DNA of 64,000 nucleotides from Trametes villosa (Eukaryota; Basidiomycota; Agaricomycetes; Polyporales; Polyporaceae). The notes under the pieces are model-generated. The model saw only the letters and a list, made by a program, of their open reading frames with translations, was not told the origin of the DNA and searched no databases. The DNA lies in the NCBI GenBank assembly GCA_002964805.2, contig PUDQ02000001.1, positions 2,876,001 through 2,940,000 on the forward strand. Direction: 5' to 3'. Shown here in pieces: positions 23,493-31,657 of this stretch (its first letter is position 1; every line of letters starts with the position of its first letter). Both the position numbers and the translations under genes were made by a program.

Positions 23493-25354
23493 CTACGTTG
23501 TCCGCATCTCGACGTCCTCGGTAACAGCTGGTGTTGACTCCAGCTCTGCGGCAGATACAGTGGCCGATTCCGCCATTGCCTCGCTTGTTGCAGCAGATGG
23601 CGCTTCGCTGTCTTGCTTAGCCTTCTTTCTATGCCGGTGGACCATGACTGAGGAAGCCGTAGGATCGTCATAGCTAATGAGGTGCGGTTATTTCGCGAGC
23701 TAACGTCGATAAAGCTAGATAGGGAACGTACATTTTGATTACATGGAGGATGAATCCACCGGACCCGGACGCGTTCATCATGGGATGCGTCCTTCCTGGT
23801 AAGACCTGCGCGGATTAGTGAGGCCAAGCCTGCGTATGTGGAGCGGACGGTGTTTACCTGGTATTGCCGTAGCCAGGTCTCGGTCACAGTGGGACCCAAA
23901 AAGCCCAGCTGGTCTCGCAGCTGATTATGAAGGCTTGTAACCACTTGTACGTGCGGGCTGTGGACGACTATGGACGCCGAGCCTGCCAGGTACGGGTATA
24001 GCTTCTCGATGATAGAGTGCGGGTCGTATTCGCTCGCTATGATTAGGCTACTACGCGTTCAGGACGTAGTGATGAGACGTGAGGTAAAGTGACGCACCCG
24101 TCGAACTCTCCGTTAAACAGTTCTTCTCGGGTCTGCATCAGGGCATCTGACGCGACTTTGCGCTTGTTGAGCCGCGTACGCTGGCCGTCGGACTTGAACT
24201 TTCCGGCGGGAGGCTCGCTTGACGCGACGACTGAACTCATGAATAAAATGCTCCCACAAACTAGACGAAAGACAACTCACTGGGCGTGTATTCCTCATCT
24301 GCTGTGGCCCAATTGAGCGACACCATGACTGGCGCCACTGCCTCTTTCCGGAAGTTCATTTGCACCATGGTAGGGTACGCAGGAGGCGAGTCCACGTCGC
24401 ATATCGTGACAAGTCGACCCTGACCTGGAAGAGGGAATGAGCACCAAAGCTTGCAGCGTACTCATCGGCATTCTCACCACCCATGCGATCTAAAATCGCA
24501 GAAACGACGATGCCTGAAGCGTCATCCACCGCGATGTACCTCCCGCCTGGTCTGATATTCGCCAGGTTGACAATCTGCGCCAAGGAGTCCGGGCGAATGT
24601 CGCGCAGCCGGTTCTGGTCCTTGTTGAACCAGTACTGGCACACGTTGAACATCGTAGGTTCAACCACGGTGAAGTGCTTCGAGTACCTAGTAAGGGGTTA
24701 GCGGGCCACATATCGAACAGACGTGCCGCGAACGTACTTCATCTCTTTCCGCTTTTTGTACTTCTCTTTACTGTACTCCGTCTTGAGCGCAAAGCTGGCA
24801 TGCTGCTCAATTTGCTTTTGGATAATTTCCTAGAAGGCCGACGTCAGGACGCGAAGGCGTGAGATGCACAGGACATTCCTTACTGAGGCATGCAGACCAG
24901 ACTTCTTAAGGGCCTCAATCTCCTCGACCGTAAGTGGCTGAACAGCTTGTTCGTCGTTAATGAGCTCGTTCGTGGCCTCCGTATCCTCTGCAAGAGTTTG
25001 TCAGGGCACGGCAAATAGAACCAAGCAGAGTTCATACCTACTTCCTGCATCAGGCGTGGAGGGAGTACCTTGAGCTTCTTGCCTACAATCTCATACGACA
25101 GCCCGAACGGCTGTCCCAAGAGCTCATTCCCGTGGAAGGACCCGAACTTTCCGAGGTTGACTGTCCTGTAAGGCGGAGGTCAGACGAGCACCAAGGGTCC
25201 GCGCGAGTGCTCCGTACGCGTCCCTCTCGAGCTTGATCGAGCGTATGTCTCCACTGGGGATCTTAATGAGCAGCGTGTGTCCGGCCTGGATGGTGTCGTC
25301 GCGAGTGAGAGAAGGTGCGTGCTGGACGCGCGAGGGGCCTTCGCCGACGTCCAT
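23493..25354 (-). CDS. TRM6: tRNA m1A58 methyltransferase non-catalytic subunit (TRM6/GCD10)
   Basis: RNA-binding subunit that with Trm61 makes 1-methyladenosine at position 58 of tRNAs, including initiator tRNA. About ten exons give roughly 460 residues. Seen in order: GHTLLIKIPSGDIRSIKLE, TVNLGKFGSFHGNELLGQPF, YEIVGKKLKVLPPR, LTVEEIEALKKSGLHAS, IIQKQIEQHASFALKTEYSK, FTVVEPTMFNVCQYWF, DIRPDSLAQIVNLANIRPGG, VTICDVDSPPAYPTM and SLNWATADEEYTP, all hallmarks of the Gcd10p family. The tail is Ala/Ser/Glu-rich. The start at 25354 (MDVGEGPSRV) is the first ATG of the conserved frame; the relic in copy B keeps the same ATG. One acceptor (about 25000) is a GAG form. The gene was divergent to a UCS gene before that partner was truncated. 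Confidence 0.92.
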
Positions 25355-25460
25355 GGCGGCGAGGAGGACGAGAACGCGCAAAAACAGATCGAGATCCGCG
25401 AGGGAAACGACGCGGCCAAACACGTGCACACAGGCGAGGGCCGTCCGCGCTGCTGCTCCC

Positions 25461-25621
25461 GCCACTGTGAGCACCGTCGCGCCCGCCACCGACACCGCGC
25501 CCAACGTCCTCGATGTCGTCTTCAAGAAGACGCAGGACAAGGCCTGGTCGACCTTTGCGCCCGACGAGCTTGCTTTGCTGCTTTCCTCATTCTCGCCCTC
25601 TCAGCCCGTAGCGCTCCGCTC
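25461..25621 (+). pseudogene. truncated 5' fragment of the UCS (UNC-45-like) gene
   Basis: Matches the first ~52 codons of the intact UCS gene at 29118 (APNVLDVV, TFAPDELALLLS, FSPSQPVAL are readable) and then stops abruptly. The start codon region reads CCACTGTGAGC against CCATGAGC in the intact copy, so the original ATG is also lost. Sequence after 25621 is P450-1 intron 10 and last exon. This is a non-functional leftover at the duplication breakpoint. Confidence 0.9.
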
Positions 25622-25650
25622 ACATAACCGCGTGGCTTGAGCGAACGCAG

Positions 25651-25828
25651 CCCCGGACGTTTCTTCGCCGCCAATGAGCTCAAGGCGTTGCTCGTGTACA
25701 TCACACTCAACTATAACTTCAAGACGGGCGGCGACGGCAATGCCGGAGGCCCGATTTACAACGGCTTGACAATCATCCCTCCGGTCAACGCGACGGTGTC
25801 GTTCAGGAAGCGGGAGTCGAAGGTTTAG
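25651..25828 (+). pseudogene. orphan last exon of P450-1
   Basis: Duplicate of the P450-1 final exon (20129-20306) with its acceptor, giving PGRFFAANELKALL to the FRKRESKV end and stop. Only a handful of residues differ and the frame is intact, but there is no upstream P450 sequence, only the UCS fragment. A residual exon, not a gene. Confidence 0.9.
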
Positions 25829-26809
25829 ACAGTGCTTACAGGTACGCACCGTGTGTGTAGTATATCAATCCTGCAGTATGGCGGCGTCTATAAGCATAGA
25901 ATGAATATACCGCTCATGCCGGTGAATGTGCTATAAAGGGCTGTATATGCCAGTCGGTGATGACATCGCTTGGTGATGAATGTTTCGTTGCAACGACTAT
26001 CACTGCTTGTCATCTCTGGCTCGGTGAATATGAGTCGCTGGGCGAGGCTGATTGTGATATGCCCTGGAGATACGACGGAGCCATCTCCCTCCGTACTCGC
26101 TGACTCGAAGAGGCGTCAGCCTCTTACCAAACCCCATGACCACCTCCGCATGAAACTAAGTTGGCGATAACCTCGGGCTGCAGCTGCAGTTCAATCCGGA
26201 CTCGCAGTACAAGTTACGGCAGCACTCGGAGTACTGCTGTCGCTTGATGCTGTGCAGTTATCCGTCTTCAGGATCCCCACGCCTCTGGCTGCAATTGATT
26301 TCTAGTAGGTCTCCAGTAGCATGAAGCGTTGCAGTCTCAGATCCTGACACCATCCAAAAACACCAGCCTACGATGTCACTGCTCGAATGGGCCTTGCGCA
26401 CGACGTTTAAGCCACCCATGTAAGGGGGTTCGGCGGCCCGCAGCCGCCCATCAGCCGCCCAATACCTCCACCGATGACAATCCCGGCAGCGAGGCTTGTC
26501 AGAAGGAGTCACAAGCGTGTGTGTGGGACCTCTCGCAGCCCGGTCTTCTTGGACAAACAGGCCCCTGCAGACTGCATGGGTGAGTAATTTCGGTGCCGCG
26601 GGCTTCCCGAAAACGCCTTGGAACAGTCGCATGCAGGCTTCCTGGGGAATTGACATAAGCGAGACCGCGCTGTGAAGAACTCGGCGCAGCGCACGATATA
26701 TAACCTGCTGGGAGTCGTCCTGACATGGATATCTATTCCCGCCCCTTCCGCTCCTTCTCGGCAACCCGCTGCTGGTCTCCTCGAACTCAGGATTGGCCAC
26801 TGTTCAGCA
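25829..26809. other. spacer before P450-3 (duplicate of 20307-21278)
   Basis: No gene. Resembles the P450-1/P450-2 spacer along its length, with point changes and small indels. Contains the P450-3 promoter. Confidence 0.6.
26697..26703 (+). promoter_or_regulatory. TATA box of P450-3
   Basis: TATATAA 107 nt before the P450-3 start codon, in the duplicated equivalent of the P450-2 promoter. Confidence 0.5.
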
Positions 26810-28898
26810 ATGGCAGACGTCTCTGTATTTTGGGCCGCTGTCGCCGTCCTCAGCGTGGTATATCTCATAAAGTGGCGCACAAACCCAGTAGGCTTGCATC
26901 ATAGTTCGTCCATGACCTGGAGGAATGACTGGCTCTCCCGGTATCTTCTGTCCAGCTGAACTCGATCCCCACGGTCGGCGGATCCTCCCTACCAATCCTG
27001 TCGATGTTCTCAGCGATCAAGTTCTCACTCAACAGCAAGAATCTCATTCAGGAAGGCTACAAAAAGGTGCGATATCCGCGTCAATGAGCGATGCTCATAA
27101 GACGTCATGGCGCCACTACTCACCACTGTATGGCGTGTAGTACCGCGGCTCTGTCTTCAAGGTCCCCTTGATCGACCGGTGGGCGGTGGTGGTCTCTGGA
27201 CCGAAGATGGTTGACGAGCTCCGCCGCCGACCAGATGATGAGCTTTCATTCACGGAAAGCGTCGCGGACGTACGTGGCTGGCATGTTCTTGCGCATGCGC
27301 ACCTCTTAACCCATTGGGACTCAGTTAATGCAAATGAGATACACCTTGGGCCCAGACATCGAAGACGATCCTTACCATGTCGATATCATCAAGGACAAGC
27401 TGACTCGCAGCGTCTCGGCCATCCTGCCTGATGTGATCGACGAACTCAACGTAGCAGTCGCCCAGCACATTCCGGCGAAGACGAACGGTACGTCGCCATA
27501 TTGGTGGTCCGAGTGCGTTTAGTAAATCTGACCAACCTCCAGAATGGCTTGAGGTGAATGTCATGACCGCGATGCAGCAAATCATTGCGCGTGCGAGCAA
27601 CCGCGTCTTCGTCGGGCTCCCTGTGTGTCGGTACCGTCATACAACTCAACCGCGAGAACGCACTGACCTCGGTTTTATCAGGTCGCGACCAGGAGTATCT
27701 TGACCTTTCGATCTCGTTCACTATCGATATTGTGAAGGATACGACCTTGATCAAGCTCTTCCCCGAGTTCCTGAGGCCGTAAGCCGTCAGTCCCCCTACG
27801 TTGATATGACTACTCACTGCCCTCGACTTCTTCCAGTTACGTGGGGAGAATCTCGAGCAATGTCCAGAGCACACTGCACAAGGCTATCCCGCACCTGAAG
27901 GTCGCCATCGATACACGTCGCGAGATGATGCAGAAATACGGCGATGACTGGACAGACAGGCCTGTACGTGGATCGCTCAGTCGACCATGGCAAATGCCGA
28001 ACATAGCTGATAACTTCACCTTCACAGAACGACTTGCTGCAATGGGTTATGGACATCGCGCAGACGAGGGATTTCTGCGACGAGGCTATCGCGCGCAGGA
28101 TCATGTTCGTCTGCTTCGGGGCTATTCACACGTCGTCCAACGTAAGCGGTGGAACTCGCACCTGACATACGGTCACTGAGGGCTCCTCTCAGACGGTCAC
28201 CCATGCCCTCTACCACCTGGCCGAGCACCCCGAGTACCTGCAACCCCTTCGCGAGGAGATGGAGCCAATCCTGAAGGAGGAGGGCTGGACGAAGAGCGCG
28301 ATGGCGAAGATGTGGAAGCTCGACAGCTTCCTCCGCGAATCGCAGCGGTACAACGGCATCGGGCTGAGTATGTGCCACCCTGATCCGTCGTGAACACCGC
28401 TCTAATCGTGGCAATCAGCCTCTTTGGGACGCAAGGCGATGAAGGACGTGACGCTGCACGACGGTACTGTCATCCCGCGCGGAGCAATCATCCTGGCGGC
28501 GGCGTACGCCACGCACCACGACGAGACGGTCTACGCGGACGCGGACGTGTTCGACCCGTTCCGCTTCTCGCGCCAGCGTGAACAGGAGGGAGAGGGCACG
28601 AAGCACCAGTTCGTCAACACATCCGTCGACTATATCGCATTCGGGCACGGCAAGCACGCCTGGTAAGAATCGTGTCGTCCTCCAGCCCGAGAGATGGGTG
28701 CTGACACGAAAGGTGAACAGCCCTGGACGGTTCTTCGCGGCGAACGAACTGAAGTCACTACTTGCCTTCATCATCCTGAACTACAACCTCAAGCTTGGAG
28801 GGGACGGGCAGCGGCCTCGCAACATCTACTGGGCGCTGAACGTCATCCCCGCGCCGAAAGGCAAGGTCCTGTTCAGGAAGCGCGAGGTATCTGTGTAG
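26810..28898 (+). CDS. cytochrome P450 (P450-3)
   Basis: Tandem copy of P450-2 with the same eleven-exon plan, about 499 residues. N-terminal anchor VFWAAVAVLSVVYLI, I-helix GAIHTSSN, K-helix ESQR, FDPFRFSR and the heme loop FGHGKHACPGRFFA with split Cys codon are all intact. Differences from P450-2 include the I-helix A-to-G, LMQMRY for SMQIRY at the exon 4 start, and FCDEAIARR for FSDEAIARR. The coding frame is open throughout, so no sign of decay. The very close match of exons 9-10 to P450-2 suggests recent duplication or gene conversion. Substrate unknown. Confidence 0.92.
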
Positions 28899-28991
28899 TG
28901 AGGTTCTCGCGGAGAGCCTTCTTGTGTATCATGTATCTACCGTACAGCGATAAGTTAGGGCTATTGCCTACCCATACCATTCATTACATCG

Positions 28992-29016
28992 TGATTCGCA
29001 TATCGCCGACGTCCAT
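28992..29016 (-). pseudogene. TRM6 relic: start codon and first codons
   Basis: On the minus strand ATG at 29016 is followed by codons for Asp-Val-Gly and then unrelated sequence. It aligns with the TRM6 start at 25354 together with the shared upstream region. This shows that copy B once contained TRM6 and lost it by deletion. Confidence 0.85.
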
Positions 29017-29117
29017 GGAGGACGAGAACGCGCAAAAACGGATCGAGATCCGTGAGGGAAACGACGCGGCCAAACACGTGCACACAGGCGAGGGCCGTCC
29101 GCGCTGCTGTTCCCGCC

Positions 29118-31238
29118 ATGAGCACCGTCGCGCCCGACACCGACCCCGCGCCCAACGTCCTCGATGTTGTCCTCAAGAGGACGCAGGACAAGACTTGGAC
29201 GACCTTTGCGCCTGACGAGCTTGCCTTGCTACTTTCCGCATTCTCGCCCTCTCAGCCCGTAGCGCTCCACTCGAAGGCTTACATCGTCCTCTCTGCTTAC
29301 TGTCAACGACGTCGCGCGGAGGCATCCACCCCGGAGGAAGGAGCCCAGTCGATATGCAAGACCTTTGAGACACCCGTCGCGTCGCGCATCGCGGACACGG
29401 AGGAATCCGAAGTGCTCGCAGGGCTCACGTTCCTCGCTGCTCTCTTCGACGTCGATCACCTCTCCGCGGCCGCAATCTTCCAGCGCGATGGCGTCCTCGA
29501 ATCTGTCATGGACACCCTCGACCTCTTCCCCTCCTCGCGGCACGTGGATCTCTCCGTCACGCATCTACTGGGCCGCGCGGCGGGACAGAAGGCGTGTCGC
29601 GCGCTGCTAGGCTCAGATCACCAGAAATGGCTCGAGTGGAAGTCGCGTCAGACCGAAGACTCCGAGGTGCGTGCGGCGGCAGCGGTCGCGATGGTCAAGC
29701 TCGCTCGCGGCTCGAGCGTCGACGCTGCGGCGTCTGGAGGTTCGGCGGAGCAGCCTATGGAAGACGAAGAACTGGCCGCACTGATGAAGGGTCTCGTCGT
29801 GGACAGCCGCCAGGCGTCCTCTGTGGCCGATGCGGTCGAGGGCCTCGCGTACATGAGCACTACTCCAGCCGTCAAGGAAATGCTGTCGAAAGATTCGGCG
29901 TTTCTCTCGAAGCTCTTCGCGCTCGTCCCTCGCAAGAAAGGCGCACCCGCGCCGTCTCTGGAAGACCTGGCTGGCTCTCCTCTGTACGGCACCGTCGTCG
30001 TGATCGCGAACCTATGTGCATATCGCCCTCGGCTCAGTGCTGAGGAGGCTCAGATCGCGAAGCTCCGGCGCATGGCGAAGACTCCGAAAAATGCTAGCAC
30101 AAGCGAGTCGAATCAGGAGGATGACCCCCTGGATGACGACGAACGTGTTCGAGAGAGAGGGCGACGGATCCTGAAAGCAGGGGCTATGGAGGCTCTGACG
30201 TCCGCTGTGCGCGCAACAGATAGCCGTGCGGTGCGTTCGGTCGTGGGCAAAGCCATTCTCAGCCTTGTAGAGGACAAGGATAATCGGGGGAAGGTGCTGC
30301 AGGCCGGCGGCGCGAAGGCTCTCATTGCTATCATCCAAGGCATCCTAGCGCCTCTTACGCCCTCCGAGAAGAGCAAGACTCCTCAGCTCGAGGCTGCAGA
30401 TTTCGAGCCCATCCAGGCGTTGGCGAAACTGGCTATCACCGCGGCACCCGTGCAAGTCTTTGGACCCAACGAGGGCGCGATCTACGATGCCATCCGCCCC
30501 TTCTCCCTCATGGTCACCCATCCGAACGCGAATCTGCTACAACGCTTCGAAGCGATGATGGCGCTCACAAACCTCTCCTCCCAAAGCCCCGAAACCGCCT
30601 TCCGCATCGCGCGCGCGGACGGCTTGATGAACAAGGTCGAGCTGCTCATGCTGGAAGACCATACCCTCATCCGCCGAGCGGCGACCGAGCTTGTGTGCAA
30701 TCTGGTCGCGGGCTGCGAGGAGATCTTCGACAAGTGGGGTGGGTCGAAGAACTCGGCGTCTAAGACGAAGCTGCAGGTTCTCGTGGCGCTCTGCGACGTC
30801 GACGATGTGCCGACACGCCAGGCGGCATCGGGTGCGCTCGCGACCCTCACCGCCTCTCCGGAGGCCTGCGCGTCGCTCGTTGAGCTGCAGGCCGAGCGGC
30901 ATCGCGTCCTACCTATCTTAGGCCAACTCATTGATCCCACGGTCGTCTCGCGGCCACCCGGTGACGACGACCAGGACGGAGACGAAGATGAAGATGATCT
31001 CGCGTCCGACCCTGGCTTGGTCCATCGTGGCATCGTCTGCGTGCGGAACCTGCTCTACGGCATCGAGAACAAGGCGGCGCAAATGGAGATCGCATCCGAG
31101 TCAAACCGCGTAGGTATCGTGCGCGCACTGGTGTTGGCGGTGAAGAGCTGCGCGCAGAACACAAGCTCGCCCATCCTACGGCCTGCGGCGGAGGCGTTGA
31201 AGTGGTTGCTGGAGCATGGGGTGGAGGTACCAGTCTAG
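29118..31238 (+). CDS. UCS-domain myosin chaperone (UNC-45/She4/Rng3 type)
   Basis: Chaperone that folds and stabilises myosin motor domains. A single uninterrupted exon gives 706 residues of armadillo-like helical repeats. Seen: APNVLDVVLKRTQDK at the N-terminus, DAVEGLAYMSTTPAVKEMLS, GTVVVIANLCAYRPRLS, QAGGAKALIAIIQG, RFEAMMALTNLSSQSPETA, IRRAATELVCNLVAGCEE and QAASGALATLTASPEA, matching the UCS central and C-terminal regions. Like other fungal members it lacks the N-terminal TPR domain of animal UNC-45. An acidic insertion (DDDQDGDEDEDD) lies near residue 625. I start at 29118; an upstream in-frame ATG at 29052 falls in sequence shared with the TRM6 promoter. The next gene downstream, same strand, is a class I myosin. 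Confidence 0.9.
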   Translation: MSTVAPDTDPAPNVLDVVLKRTQDKTWTTFAPDELALLLSAFSPSQPVALHSKAYIVLSAYCQRRRAEASTPEEGAQSICKTFETPVASRIADTEESEVLAGLTFLAALFDVDHLSAAAIFQRDGVLESVMDTLDLFPSSRHVDLSVTHLLGRAAGQKACRALLGSDHQKWLEWKSRQTEDSEVRAAAAVAMVKLARGSSVDAAASGGSAEQPMEDEELAALMKGLVVDSRQASSVADAVEGLAYMSTTPAVKEMLSKDSAFLSKLFALVPRKKGAPAPSLEDLAGSPLYGTVVVIANLCAYRPRLSAEEAQIAKLRRMAKTPKNASTSESNQEDDPLDDDERVRERGRRILKAGAMEALTSAVRATDSRAVRSVVGKAILSLVEDKDNRGKVLQAGGAKALIAIIQGILAPLTPSEKSKTPQLEAADFEPIQALAKLAITAAPVQVFGPNEGAIYDAIRPFSLMVTHPNANLLQRFEAMMALTNLSSQSPETAFRIARADGLMNKVELLMLEDHTLIRRAATELVCNLVAGCEEIFDKWGGSKNSASKTKLQVLVALCDVDDVPTRQAASGALATLTASPEACASLVELQAERHRVLPILGQLIDPTVVSRPPGDDDQDGDEDEDDLASDPGLVHRGIVCVRNLLYGIENKAAQMEIASESNRVGIVRALVLAVKSCAQNTSSPILRPAAEALKWLLEHGVEVPV

Positions 31239-31657
31239 TGTAAGGTTATGAAGTTTTCAGCGCTGTACCAATATTATGGATTGAACTGCCCGCTGCATAC
31301 AACGACTTGGACACTCTTCCGCTACTGCGGCGAAGTCCCGGCGTGCATCTTGGCCGCTTGTGTCCGTGGTCGCGCGCAGCTGTAGCAGTAGGCGCCCAGG
31401 GCACTGGTAATGCACCGGCGCGCGTGGTCCGCTCGTCATTGCATACACCGATCTGCTCGCCTCCGCCTCTCGACGTTCCCAACCTCTCGCTATCTCCTCT
31501 TCCCTGCTGGAAGCTCTGCTTTACTGATCTTAGCTGGGGCACCTCACCTGCAGGCCAAGCACACCGCGATCGCGCCGTTACCAGTCCTAGTCCGCGTTGC
31601 ACAAGCGTCTGCAATCACCCACCCAATCTATTGCGCCTCTAGGCTCTCCTCTGTATC
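31239..31657. other. intergenic, myosin I upstream region
   Basis: About 420 nt between the UCS stop and the myosin start, presumably terminator plus promoter. CT-rich stretches occur before 31658. No gene seen. Confidence 0.5.

Larger units (their letters stand above)
20101..25621. repeat. tandem segmental duplication, copy A
   Basis: Copy A starts in intron 10 of P450-1 and ends about 52 codons into a UCS (UNC-45-like) gene copy. It contains the P450-1 last exon, a spacer, P450-2, TRM6 on the minus strand and the UCS 5' fragment. It matches copy B (25623-29271) in the same order and orientation; B lacks the part corresponding to 23466-25340. The match was judged by eye from exon sequences, spacers and both ends. 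Confidence 0.9.
25623..29271. repeat. tandem segmental duplication, copy B
   Basis: Copy B starts in P450-1 intron 10 sequence, then repeats the P450-1 last exon, spacer, a P450 (P450-3), and the upstream and 5' coding part of the UCS gene. Relative to copy A, about 1.9 kb with nearly all of TRM6 is missing between 28991 and 29003, replaced by an 11-nt filler. Confidence 0.9.

Noticed and set aside
25233..25640. Plus-strand frame of 135 codons joining TRM6 antisense and UCS sequence
   Set aside because: It arises from the duplication junction: antisense of TRM6 exon 1 plus the truncated UCS fragment. No evidence for a new chimeric gene.
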